Assembly (NCBI GenBank): GCA_030446525.1
Contig: JAUJNC010000164.1
Span: forward strand, 1-17,092
Length of the DNA: 17,092 nt
DNA from: Armatimonadaceae bacterium
GTDB lineage: Bacteria; Armatimonadota; Armatimonadia; Armatimonadales; Armatimonadaceae
Direction: 5' to 3'
Below are positions 1 through 6,387 of the stretch, in pieces; position 1 is the first letter of the stretch; the number at the start of each line of letters is the position of its first letter. Position numbers and translations under genes: made by a program. The notes below the pieces were generated by a model. The model was given only the letters and a program-made list of their open reading frames with translations, was not told the origin of the DNA and did no database searches.

Positions 1-129
1 GGCGATCTCCGGGTGCCGATCCTTGAGGTTGTGCCGCTCGCCCATGTCGGCGTCGCGGTCGCTTCGGGCTTCGGCACTGAGGGCGAGCAGGGCCGCCGAT
101 GCGGCCAAGAGGAACATGGCCTTTCTCAT
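1..129 (-). CDS. 5' end of a secreted-protein gene with a sulfatase-like tail (partial, runs off window)
   Basis: Reading leftward from the ATG at 129, 43 codons are open to the window edge. A strong Shine-Dalgarno (AAGGAGG) lies 6 bases upstream of the start. Residues 1-21 (MRKAMFLLAASAALLALSAEA) form a textbook Sec signal peptide: basic start, hydrophobic core, A-E-A cleavage site. Residues about 27-43 (DADMGERHNLKDRHPEIA) resemble the C-terminal D-P-G-E-x-x-N-L...H-P-E-I segment common in type I sulfatases. That segment should lie hundreds of residues after the signal peptide, so this may be a truncated or internally deleted sulfatase, or an unrelated small exported protein. The signal peptide and start are firm; the family is an inference from one short motif. 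Confidence 0.6.
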   Translation of the reverse strand, partial: MRKAMFLLAASAALLALSAEARSDRDADMGERHNLKDRHPEIA

Positions 130-448
130 CGTGCACCTCCTTGATCAGAATCCCTGGCCATTTCTTCTGCCGCCAGGGGATATCCTCCTTGAGCGGCGTG
201 GTAAAAGCGGCCGCGCCAAAGAGCTGAAGATGAGTACGAAATTGGATCATGGAACGCAAACGTACTATTCTACTGCTGATAACGTCACGCTGGCCTTTCC
301 TGAGGGATTAATTCAGACCTGCCCTTTCGTGCCTTTTCGCGATGGACCGGCTCTGATTCAAGGCGAGTAGTGATTTTGCTCTGCTTGTGTGATAGAATGG
401 GAGCAACCGCCCGTTCTTAGGGCGAACCTGAGCCATGGAGGTAGAGCA
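130..448. other. Divergent intergenic region with a small stem-loop
   Basis: This 319-base spacer separates the leftward secreted-protein gene from the rightward prepilin gene, so promoters for both should lie here. An imperfect inverted repeat (ATCCCTGGC at 150-158, GCCAGGGGAT at 172-181) sits in the leader of the leftward gene. TAGAAT at 393-398 is a possible -10 box for the prepilin, but no convincing -35 box goes with it. A 46-codon frame at 230-370 (+) has only a weak ribosome site and no recognisable content; I do not call it a gene. Confidence 0.4.
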
Positions 449-1273
449 ATGTTGCGTAACCCTGGAAGCCGCCGCGGCTTCACCCTGATCGAGCTGCTCG
501 TCGTGATCGCGATAATCGCGATCCTCGCCGCCATCCTTTTTCCCGTCTTCGCACAGGCAAGAGCCAAGGCGCGCCAGGCGGCGTGCCTTTCCAACCTCAA
601 GCAGATCGGCTTGGGTTTCATGCAGTACGTGCAGGATTATGACGAGACGTATCCCGTCCGGTCCTGGAACGGCGGCGCGGGTGACTGCTTCGATCCCCGC
701 AGCGTGGGGGCGACTTCGGGCGTCGCCAATCCGTACTGCACCACCTGGGCATGGATCTCGCAGATCCAGCCCTACCTCAAGAACACGGAAGTGTTCGTCT
801 GTAAAGGTGACCGGGACCCGAAACGACTCACCCGTACGACGTCAGGCACCTACCAGGTCCCGATCCCCATGAGCTACGGGATCAGCTATCACCTGTATCG
901 TTACACCGCTAATAACAATCCCGGCTGGCAGGGAGACGGCCCCATAGCCATAGCCCGGGTCGAGCAGCCCGCGAACACCTACTTCATCGCCGATGCCGCC
1001 AACCTGGGCTTCGACGAGGGCTGGATGGACCGGATCCGTCTGGCCAACATGGCCACCGCCAATCTGGGAGTGATCAAACAGGGCTGTGACAAAACCAACC
1101 CGACAGCGAGCCCGACCTTGCAGAGCGATCCGACGCAGAAGGCGGACGGCAACTACCGCCACAACGCTGGCACCAACATCGCCTTCGGGGACGGTCACGC
1201 CGCCTGGCGCGCGGCCTCGCGCATCTCGTGCGCGCGCGGGTCGGTGGCCACGGAAGGCCCCAACCTGAACTGA
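449..1273 (+). CDS. Type II-style prepilin (DUF1559-like, H-X9-DG motif)
   Basis: This is a 274-residue pseudopilin-like secreted protein. Residues 1-10 form a short basic leader ending in Gly10. Residues 11-30 ([20 protein letters not shown]) are the classic N-methylation and membrane helix with Glu15 at the +5 position, so processing by prepilin peptidase is expected. FPVFAQAR and QDYDETYP follow, as in large Armatimonadota and Planctomycetota families. H238 to D248-G249 is an H-X9-DG motif near the C-terminus. The start at 449 is chosen because GGAGGT lies 8 bases upstream and the leader has the right length; the frame is open back to 389 without a ribosome site. These proteins occur in many paralogues and individual roles are unknown. 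The gene ends before a strong stem-loop and converges on the PEP-CTERM gene. Confidence 0.92.
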   Translation: MLRNPGSRRGFTLIELLVVIAIIAILAAILFPVFAQARAKARQAACLSNLKQIGLGFMQYVQDYDETYPVRSWNGGAGDCFDPRSVGATSGVANPYCTTWAWISQIQPYLKNTEVFVCKGDRDPKRLTRTTSGTYQVPIPMSYGISYHLYRYTANNNPGWQGDGPIAIARVEQPANTYFIADAANLGFDEGWMDRIRLANMATANLGVIKQGCDKTNPTASPTLQSDPTQKADGNYRHNAGTNIAFGDGHAAWRAASRISCARGSVATEGPNLN

Positions 1274-1331
1274 CCGTATTCGTGGTGAAAAGAGATGTGA
1301 TATTCGCGCCGCAGTATCGCACAAGAGCAAG

Positions 1332-1363
1332 GACAAGGGCCGGGAGAGATCCCGGCCCTTGTC
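1332..1363. terminator. Perfect 14-bp stem-loop between convergent genes
   Basis: Bases 1332-1345 pair perfectly with 1350-1363 around a GAGA (GNRA-type) tetraloop. The hairpin lies 59 bases after the prepilin stop and 25 bases after the stop of the convergent PEP-CTERM gene. No U-tract follows on either strand, so it may be a bidirectional transcript end or a 3' stability hairpin rather than a classical intrinsic terminator. Confidence 0.7.
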
Positions 1364-1387
1364 GCGTGTGACGGGCGCTTGCCCGTG

Positions 1388-2041
1388 TTAGGCCGCCCGC
1401 CGGCGCCGTCGCCAGCCGCAGCCCAGCAGGCTGAGGGCGCCCGTGCCCAGCAAGGCGAGGGTGCCGGGTTCGGGGATGGGCGCGGCGCCCGTGAGACGGA
1501 TGGTGTAGGTGCCCGTGCTGCCCGCCTCGGTCCAGCCCGACAGGGGCTGCCCGCCGCCCGGCCCGGTCGGCCCGAAGGGGGGCAGGCCGGCCTGAGGTTG
1601 TGGGAAGATGGAGCCGCCCGCACTCACCGGGTCCACGTTGAACGAAGAGATGGCCAGGTAGTAGGTGCCGGGCGTGGTCGGATTGTTGGGGTTGCCGGCG
1701 GGCAGCGCCGGCTGAAACCCGCTGAAGTCGTCGTTGCCGACCACGCCCAGGCCGCCGGCGCTGAACAGGAACAGCTGCGGGTCGGAAAGAGTCCCTTGCG
1801 GCCCGCCGGGCACGGTGGCCGCGGAGAAGGCGGCCGGGGAGTCGATGAAGATGCAGTATAAGTCCACATCGGTGCTGGTGCCGATGCTGCCGGTGATGGC
1901 GCTCAGCGGGCCGATGCCGGTGATGAGCTGTGCCGTGGGCAGTAGCTGCCCGGCATCACCGACTTCGCTCCAGGTCTGTGCCCGTGCGCTGAGGCTCGTG
2001 GCGGCCAGGGCCACGAAGGCCAGGGGCAGGATACGACGCAT
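1388..2041 (-). CDS. PEP-CTERM sorting-domain exported protein 1
   Basis: This is a 217-residue exported protein. Residues 1-21 are a Sec signal peptide ending A-R-A before Q22. Residues about 58-105 (DVDLYCIFI ... DPQLFLFSAGGLGVVGNDD) resemble the PPC-type beta domains of secreted bacterial proteins. A GTYYLAISSF strand (125-134) and GTYTIRLTGA (177-186) follow. The C-terminus is a canonical PEP-CTERM signal: P190-E191-P192, a hydrophobic helix at 194-208, and an Arg tail at 211-215. Exosortase is expected to cleave it and leave the body at the surface or in exopolysaccharide. The start at 2041 is preferred because AAGGAG lies 6 bases upstream; the frame stays open to 2131 without a ribosome site. 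The binding target is unknown. Confidence 0.9.
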   Translation of the reverse strand: MRRILPLAFVALAATSLSARAQTWSEVGDAGQLLPTAQLITGIGPLSAITGSIGTSTDVDLYCIFIDSPAAFSAATVPGGPQGTLSDPQLFLFSAGGLGVVGNDDFSGFQPALPAGNPNNPTTPGTYYLAISSFNVDPVSAGGSIFPQPQAGLPPFGPTGPGGGQPLSGWTEAGSTGTYTIRLTGAAPIPEPGTLALLGTGALSLLGCGWRRRRRAA

Positions 2042-2138
2042 GTGGTTCTCCTTCTGCGCGGGCGAGGGTGGGTCGAGGCCGCCTGCGCGATGCCAAAGCC
2101 GGGGGGAGTTCTGCGGGGTGACCCGGCTCATGGATGCA

Positions 2139-2167
2139 AGTATAATGGCCGGCTACACAATTGTCAA
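2139..2167 (-). promoter_or_regulatory. Near-consensus sigma-70-type promoter for PEP-CTERM gene 1
   Basis: Reading leftward, TTGACA (2167-2162) is followed after exactly 17 bases by TATACT (2144-2139). This matches the housekeeping promoter consensus at 11 of 12 positions. The predicted start near 2132 would give a leader of about 90 bases ahead of the ATG at 2041. It is the clearest promoter in the window and implies constitutive expression of the PEP-CTERM protein. Confidence 0.75.
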
Positions 2168-2183
2168 TAGGGTCTTCTAACCG

Positions 2184-2270
2184 GTGACGCTTCCGCCGCA
2201 GCAGGGCACGATGATCATCGACATCGAGGGGCCCGTCGAGGAGGGCGGCGCCGCCCGGCATCACAAGTGA
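2184..2270 (+). pseudogene. Possible C-terminal gene remnant or 28-codon small ORF
   Basis: A GTG at 2184 opens a frame to TGA at 2268-2270 that reads VTLPPQQGTMIIDIEGPVEE and ends GGAARHHK. An in-frame TAA sits just upstream (2178-2180). The composition looks protein-like rather than random, and the piece ends in an ordinary basic tail, so it could be the end of a deleted gene. There is no ribosome site and I recognise no family. It could also be chance. Confidence 0.2.
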
Positions 2271-2286
2271 CCGGCATCACGAGCGA
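2255..2286 (+). repeat. Two tandem 16-base repeats
   Basis: CCGGCATCACAAGTGA (2255-2270) is followed directly by CCGGCATCACGAGCGA (2271-2286), 14 of 16 positions identical. The first copy contains the stop of the small frame at 2184-2270. No function is apparent. Confidence 0.6.
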
Positions 2287-2301
2287 GGGGACTGACTCGC
2301 A

Positions 2302-2339
2302 GTCACGGCGCCCCATCACTGCGGGTGCGCCGCGGTGAC
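2302..2339 (-). terminator. Stem-loop directly after the hypothetical gene
   Basis: GTCACGGCGC (2302-2311) pairs with GCGCC (2327-2331) plus GTGAC (2335-2339), giving ten base pairs with a three-base bulge. It begins two bases past the stop codon of the leftward gene at 2342. There is no U-tract, so the terminator call is tentative. Confidence 0.35.
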
Positions 2340-2341
2340 AC

Positions 2342-2965
2342 CTATACGCCCTGCGTGCGTTTGGCCAGCAACAGCCCCCCGCTCCGTCCGTCCACGGAAA
2401 CGCTCGCCCTGTCCCTGCCGGCGTGCCAGACCAGGTGCCACCGGTTGTTGCCCCGCACCGGGTTACCGGGCCCGGTGACGTGCACCAGACGCCAGGGCAC
2501 AGACGCTCGCCCGCCCCAAAGCAGGCGCAGCCACTGCTGCCCCGCCGTGACGGCCTCCCGACGCCCCAGCGGCGGACCCTCCCCTGCCTCCTGGGCCAAG
2601 AGCTCGCCGGGACATCCGGCGATCCAGACCCGGCCGGCATCGTCGTCCCATTTCAGGTACAACACATGTCGCCCCGCTGCGTCGCGGGCGTACACGTCCC
2701 ACAACCGGCCGGAACTCAGCTCGCTGGGCGCCATGTCGCGCCTCTGGGCCTGCACATGCAGGCCCGGCTTGTGCCCCGCCAGGGCGCGGCAGAGCGGGCC
2801 GGAGAGGGCCAGTATCTGGGCCTCGGTGTAGCGGCCGGGGCGCGCCCGGTGCTCCGGAGCGCGGTTGCCGCTTTGCCACAACCGAGGCGTGAAGCAGTTC
2901 AGTGACAGCAACGCGAGTACGGGCAGGGCGGCACACAAGCCGTCGCGCCGTGTCCTGGGAGACAT
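2342..2965 (-). CDS. Hypothetical exported protein (Trp/Arg-rich)
   Basis: This is a 207-residue protein of no family I recognise. The start at 2965 has AGGAGG 6 bases upstream; the frame is open further to 3043 but without a ribosome site. The N-terminus (MSPRTRRDG) is basic and is followed by a hydrophobic stretch (LCAALPVLALLSL) ending S-L-N-C, which looks like a signal peptide or, less surely, a lipoprotein signal with C28. The body contains short beta-like strings (LWDVYARDAAGRHVLYLKWD, RVWIAGCPGELL, WHLVWHAGRDRASVSVDG), suggesting a compact beta domain outside the membrane. The left inverted-repeat arm begins inside this gene near 2446. A broken copy lies at 12935-13438, cut off at the right-arm edge. 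Confidence 0.65.
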   Translation of the reverse strand: MSPRTRRDGLCAALPVLALLSLNCFTPRLWQSGNRAPEHRARPGRYTEAQILALSGPLCRALAGHKPGLHVQAQRRDMAPSELSSGRLWDVYARDAAGRHVLYLKWDDDAGRVWIAGCPGELLAQEAGEGPPLGRREAVTAGQQWLRLLWGGRASVPWRLVHVTGPGNPVRGNNRWHLVWHAGRDRASVSVDGRSGGLLLAKRTQGV

Positions 2966-3345
2966 CCCTGTCCCTCCTTGTGTGCGGGCAAGTACAGCAG
3001 CAACAGTGGCAGCAGCAGAGTATCTCCTGCTGCGACCTGGCAAGGACCGCAGGCAAAGGCACTACCGAGGATGCGCCCCTGCTCGCTGGCGAGCCAAGGC
3101 AAGCGCATCAGGAAGGGGCTTGCTCTTTACCTTTATCGAATTGACGCGCTGCCCTGGAGGAAAGTTACATCTCCGGGTCATCGCCTTCCCTGTCGCCCGC
3201 TCCCACCCTGACACAAAAAGGACGGCCCGCACAGGGGCAGCCGTCCCGTTTCCGATGCCTTTCACCGGGACATTCGTCCGCTTGCGAGCAAGAAGGGCCG
3301 GGAAACTACCCCCAGCCGTCCGCGTGTAGACGGTCGGAACTCGTC
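2966..3345. other. 380-base intergenic region between two leftward genes
   Basis: This spacer holds the terminator of PEP-CTERM gene 2 (3215-3246) and the leader of the hypothetical gene. A CAG/CTG-rich stretch lies at about 2993-3040, just upstream of the hypothetical gene's ribosome site. I see no good -35/-10 pair for that gene and no additional reading frame with coding character. Confidence 0.5.
3215..3246 (-). terminator. Rho-independent terminator of PEP-CTERM gene 2
   Basis: On the minus strand GGACGGC (3246-3240) pairs with GCCGTCC (3226-3220) around a 13-base loop, and TTTTT (3219-3215) follows at once. It lies about 100 bases after the stop codon at 3346. The right-arm copy near 12657-12695 keeps the U-tract, but its stem carries an extra base (GGACTGGC). 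Confidence 0.82.
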
Positions 3346-4023
3346 TTACGCCGTTCGCCCCCGCCGTCGCCAGCCGCAGCCCAGCAGGGTGAGGGTGCCC
3401 GTGCCGAAGAGGGCGAGGGTGGAGGGCTCGGGGATGGCGTAGCGCAGGTTGTCCAGCAGGATCGCGTCGTACGTCGTCGTAACGGTGTTGCCGCCTGCCA
3501 ACACATACGCGATATTTGCCTCCCCACCTCCTACCGTGAGCGTGCCGATCTGGTTCTGGGCCAGAGGGGCAGTCAGGCGGGTTTCCAGCAGCGTGCCCAC
3601 GCTATTGAACGCGCGCAACAGCCCGGTGTCGGTCGTGTCGTTCGCAATGAAGTCGAGCGTCACCCAGAGCACGGGGTTGGCAAAGTCAACGCGCAGTTGC
3701 TTCACGTCCGGGGCGCTGAAGGTGTGCGGCCACGGCGAACGGTTGCCAAAAACCAGCGTCCCGGTGCTCGCGATACCCGGTTCCGGCTGCGTGCTCGGGT
3801 TGACCGCAAAGACGCCGGGGCCGCCCGTGCCACTGCCGACGGCGGACAGAGTGATGCCGGGGAACGCATTGCTGAGGTCAGTGCCGGGGGCGAAACTATC
3901 GGGATCAGCGCTCTGTGCGTGGACGGGCGAGACACCCACACCCCCCAAGCCGGTCAACAAAGTCAGTGATGCGGCGGCGACAGCCACACGCCGTAGGCAG
4001 GAGACGAAACCGGATGAACGCAT
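3346..4023 (-). CDS. PEP-CTERM sorting-domain exported protein 2
   Basis: This is a 225-residue exported protein. Residues 1-36 form a signal peptide with basic N-terminus, hydrophobic core and V-H-A cleavage site before Q37. The phrase FAPGTDLSNAFPGITLSAVG (44-63) is typical of PEP-CTERM proteins of environmental bacteria. Residues about 109-190 look like a beta sandwich (LRVDFANPVLWVTLDF, YDAILLDNLRY). The tail is P198-E199-P200, a hydrophobic stretch to 216, then W-R-R-R-G-R. The sorting tag is nearly the same as in the PEP-CTERM protein at 1388-2041, but the bodies differ, so they share a sorting machine rather than a function. The ATG at 4023 follows AAAGGGG with 8-9 bases spacing. A frameshifted copy is at 11920-12561. 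Confidence 0.9.
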   Translation of the reverse strand: MRSSGFVSCLRRVAVAAASLTLLTGLGGVGVSPVHAQSADPDSFAPGTDLSNAFPGITLSAVGSGTGGPGVFAVNPSTQPEPGIASTGTLVFGNRSPWPHTFSAPDVKQLRVDFANPVLWVTLDFIANDTTDTGLLRAFNSVGTLLETRLTAPLAQNQIGTLTVGGGEANIAYVLAGGNTVTTTYDAILLDNLRYAIPEPSTLALFGTGTLTLLGCGWRRRGRTA

Positions 4024-4336
4024 GTCAGAGCCCCTTTCGACGAACGGAGTTTTACAAGCTGATGCTTAGTCTTTGATGATCAGACAGTTGTTCCCTCCTC
4101 GGGACGGTCTTTCCTCTCGGGATGCCGCGCGTTGTTTGCGTTCGTGCCGGCACGAACCCGGCAGTCGCGCCCCCGCCTATGCTCTCCGTTTCAACCGAGC
4201 AGCTTCTGCGGCAGCTCCGCCACCTTCAGGAGCCGGCCGTGCGCCCTGAGCGTCGCCTCGTCATCGCCGCCTTTGCGTGCGCGCGTCATGGGGTCTGGAT
4301 TGCGTCACGAAACGTTGCAAGATGGGGAAGCACAGG
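4024..4336. other. Divergent intergenic region with an 18-base palindrome
   Basis: These 313 bases separate the leftward PEP-CTERM gene from the rightward HGG-motif gene. The main landmark is the palindrome at 4140-4157. A frame from ATG 4179 to 4361 (about 60 residues, including RRLVIAAFACARHGVW) has some coding flavour, but it has no ribosome site and overlaps the next gene out of frame, so I leave it uncalled. No clear promoter is visible in either direction. Confidence 0.4.
4140..4157. repeat. Perfect 18-base palindrome GTTCGTGCCGGCACGAAC
   Basis: Bases 4140-4157 equal their own reverse complement. The site lies about 117 bases upstream of PEP-CTERM gene 2 and 180 bases upstream of the HGG gene, where a dimeric repressor could control both. 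The half-site TCGTGCCGG recurs as a split inverted pair at 5205-5214 and 5266-5275, ahead of the IS110 transposase. The right-arm copy near 11810 keeps only one half. Confidence 0.6.
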
Positions 4337-4720
4337 ATGGACGAACGACTGGCACTCCTGAGCGAATTGTGCAGCGCCGTCGCCGACATCGGGCGGGCGC
4401 TGAATGGTGAGGTGTTCTACGCGTATTGCCGACACACCGGGCAGATGCGGCTTCGCTGCCGCAAGAAGCCGCCGCGCCGCTCTCAGAGCTGTGGCGCCTG
4501 CGGTGCAAGGACAAGGAAGGGGACGGCCTGCCGGACGCTCGCCGAGCCGGGCAAGGACCGATGCCGGCTGCACGGCGGCCTGTCCAGCTGGCCGGGGACG
4601 ACGGAGGGGCGGGCGCGCATCGCCGAGAGTAACCGGCGACGGGCCGCAACCCGGCGAGGAAAGGGCGAGGAAACGCCGCCGGGACCGCGGCCAAACGGAT
4701 ATCCCATGAAGGCAGAGTAA
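4337..4720 (+). CDS. Small Cys-rich HGG-motif protein
   Basis: This is a 127-residue protein from the ATG at 4337 (MDERLALL); upstream in-frame starts exist at 4322 and 4277, and ribosome sites are weak for all. Residues about 71-110 carry CGACGARTRKGTACRTL followed by DRCRLHGGLSSWPGTTEGRA. This is the C-G-A-x-T-R-x-G-x-x-C ... C-x-x-H-G-G pattern of small 'HGGxSTG' proteins. I know those mainly from phage, mobile and environmental genomes; their C/C/C/H set suggests one zinc site. The tail is Arg/Lys-rich, fitting nucleic-acid binding. The canonical S-T-G-P is replaced by S-S-W-P-G. The function of the family is unknown. It converges on the zinc-ribbon gene. Confidence 0.65.
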   Translation: MDERLALLSELCSAVADIGRALNGEVFYAYCRHTGQMRLRCRKKPPRRSQSCGACGARTRKGTACRTLAEPGKDRCRLHGGLSSWPGTTEGRARIAESNRRRAATRRGKGEETPPGPRPNGYPMKAE

Positions 4721-4798
4721 CCCCATGGAAGAGGAAAAAGAACACTCACAGGAGCGGCGACTCTGCGGCGCCACCCCCGCTCGATCGGATTGCAGCAG

Positions 4799-5131
4799 TC
4801 ACGGCTCACCCACAACCCTGGCCTGGCACTGACGACAGAACAAGAGCCAAGGCTCCTGCTCGGGGGAGTCCACCCCCCTGCGCGCCACGGGGTTGAGCAG
4901 GGCTCCGCACTGCGGGCAGGGTATCCAGTAGAGCTCGAAGACCAAGACGATCTGGCAATGCGGACAACGCAATGCCGGGCGCGCCTCATGGGAAGCGACC
5001 AACACTTCTTCGGGTCCGGTATGGTCCGGTTGAAACCAACATTGCTGCGGCCCCCCACCAGCAAAGAGCCCCCCGTGGACGGACACCTTGCCGGCTTCCA
5101 GAGCAGCACCGCACATAGAGCAGTTCGTCAT
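4799..5131 (-). CDS. Zinc-ribbon protein (DUF6487-like N-terminal part)
   Basis: This is a 110-residue protein with four CxxC knuckles: C4-x2-C7, C54-x2-C57, a CPQC and a CRQC. The first pair with the second, enclosing G-x-V-S-V-H-G-G-L, matches the layout of the small DUF6487 zinc-ribbon family (CxxC, about 45 residues with a G-rich turn, CxxC, hydrophobic end). The last two knuckles (IPCPQCGALLNP, LLFCRQCQARV) form a second rubredoxin-like ribbon. The family has no known reaction; metal-bound structural or protein-binding roles are likely. The start at 5131 has a modest GGTAGG site. A frameshifted copy lies at 10859-11178. Confidence 0.7.
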   Translation of the reverse strand: MTNCSMCGAALEAGKVSVHGGLFAGGGPQQCWFQPDHTGPEEVLVASHEARPALRCPHCQIVLVFELYWIPCPQCGALLNPVARRGVDSPEQEPWLLFCRQCQARVVGEP

Positions 5132-5204
5132 TGTCGCCTACCGATCACATCGCACCAGACGTCTGGCCAACGTCGCCTAACGACCCGCTTTGTATGTTAT
5201 GTTT

Positions 5205-5388
5205 GTCGTGCCGGTGACGCCGAGACCCGCTTTGGGCCCGAAAGACCCGCCGGTGAGATGAGCGCCCGGCACGACATCTCTTGCCCTGCAAGGTCCGGAC
5301 CCAGTATCAAGCCTACCTGCTAAGGGAAGAGCTTGCATCACAAGGCTGGCTACCGGGCAGAACCATCCACCATTCCCGAGGAGGCACT
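5205..5388 (+). ncRNA. Structured non-coding leader of the IS110 element; candidate bridge RNA region
   Basis: GTCGTGCCGG (5205-5214) pairs with CCGGCACGAC (5266-5275), enclosing smaller hairpins such as CTTT-GGGCCCG-AAAG (5230-5244). Further short stems follow (CTTGC-CCT-GCAAG near 5281-5293). IS110-group elements encode a bridge RNA in the non-coding end upstream of the transposase, which guides target and donor choice. The position and length here would fit. I cannot fold the region or identify the guide loops, so the RNA assignment is an inference. Confidence 0.3.
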
Positions 5389-6387
5389 ATGTTCCTGGGC
5401 ATCGATGTTTCCAAAACTACGCTGGATGTCGCCCTGTTCAAGGACGAGCGCAAACCGCGCCACAAGGTCTTCGCCAACACGGCCGCCGGTCACCAGCAGG
5501 TCCTTGGCTGGCTCAGCGACAATGGCGCGGCACAACCGGTCCATGCCTGCCTGGAGGCGACCGGGACCTACGAGGCCGCCGCCCTGGCGCTTCACGAGGC
5601 GGGCCACACGGTCAGCATGGTCAACCCCGCCAGGTGTACCCTTCGCCCAGACTACCCTCTCACGCACCAAGACCGACAAGGTAGATGCCCAAACCATGGC
5701 CCGGTTCTGCCAAATGGCGGCCGCCCGTTTGGACACCTCCCGTACCGCAGATCCGCACGCTCCAAGCGCTGGTGCGCCGGCTCGACCTGCCTGCTGGAAA
5801 TGCAGACGACCGAGAAGAATCGCTTAGCGGCAGGACCCGCCAGTGGCGAAGTGAGCACTTCCCCTTGAGACGGTGCTCGCTTTCCTGGAGGCTGAGATTG
5901 CCGCTATCCAGGGGCAGATCTACGAGCACATCGACAGCCACCCGGACCTGAAGGGCAAGCGCGATCTGCTGACCAGCATCCCCGGCATTGCCCACACCAG
6001 CGCGGCGGCCTTTTGGCCGAACTCGGTGATGTTGCGCAGTTCACCGCGTCCCGGCAAGTCGCTGCCTTCGCCGGGCTCGCAAGATCACCCAGAGCGGCAG
6101 TTCCGTGTGCTGAGACCGTAGTGTTCTGTCCAGCGCGAAACGCTGCGTCTGCGCCACCGCGCTTTCCCGCGATGACGGCGCTGCGCTTCCGGCCTGCTCT
6201 ACGTCAAGGCGTTGGGCGAACGGCTCAAAGCGAAAGGTAAGGCCAAGGAAATGCTGATCCTGGGTGCGGCCATGCACAAGCTGTTGGTGATCGCCTACGG
6301 CGTGTTGAAGTCGTCAAGCCCTTCGACCCGAACTTTGCCACGAAAACCGCACCGGCCACTTGACAAGCAACACAGTATCTCACCGGC
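5249..6387 (+). mobile_element. IS110-family insertion element, left-arm copy
   Basis: GCCGGTGAGAT (5249-5259) and its exact reverse complement ATCTCACCGGC (6377-6387) flank the transposase gene, giving an element of about 1.14 kb. IS110-group members lack terminal inverted repeats, whereas the IS1111 group has subterminal ones, so these 11-mers hint at an IS1111-like element. The long non-coding end lies upstream of the gene, however, which is the IS110-group arrangement. True ends could be a few bases outside. The same pair is preserved in the right arm (9639-9649, 10730-10740). Confidence 0.6.
5389..6363 (+). pseudogene. IS110-family transposase (DEDD), frameshifted
   Basis: The ATG at 5389 follows AGGAGG by 5 bases. 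The first ~80 codons are clean: FLGIDVSKTTLDVAL (first catalytic Asp), then LEATGTYE (Glu). Near 5636 the frame breaks; SRTKTDKVDAQTMARFCQ (the D...D pair) continues in another frame. The C-terminal Transposase_20 part (LLTSIPGIAHTSAAA at about 5968-6010, MLILGAAMHKLLVIAYGVLK at 6252-6311) is again split over frames, ending T-A-P-A-T at TGA 6361. The total span of 975 bases equals about 325 codons, the usual family size, so the gene is full length but carries several small indels. The mirror copy is broken at other points, so the lesions look independent. Confidence 0.85.

Noticed and set aside
23..370. 115-codon + strand frame, including a 46-codon piece from ATG 230
   Set aside because: The first part is antisense to the signal-peptide gene. 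The later ATG has only a weak GAAG upstream, and the product shows no family resemblance.
1379..1861. 160-codon + strand frame
   Set aside because: It lies antisense to PEP-CTERM gene 1, has low-complexity Ala/Gly/Arg composition and no ribosome site.
2325..2905. Overlapping + strand frames of about 160-170 codons
   Set aside because: They are antisense to the hypothetical gene at 2342-2965, which has a proper ribosome site and signal peptide. The + frames are Pro/Arg-rich and lack starts with ribosome sites.
2994..3040. CAG/CTG-rich stretch considered as a microsatellite or CRISPR-like repeat
   Set aside because: The units are irregular trinucleotides over about 45 bases with no spacer structure. 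No CRISPR array or cas gene is visible anywhere in the window.
4122..4361. Frame containing RRLVIAAFACARHGVW
   Set aside because: It recalls R-K-L-R-L-F-A-C-A-C strings of some environmental proteins, but there is no ribosome site, it overlaps the HGG gene out of frame, and the right-arm copy does not preserve it.
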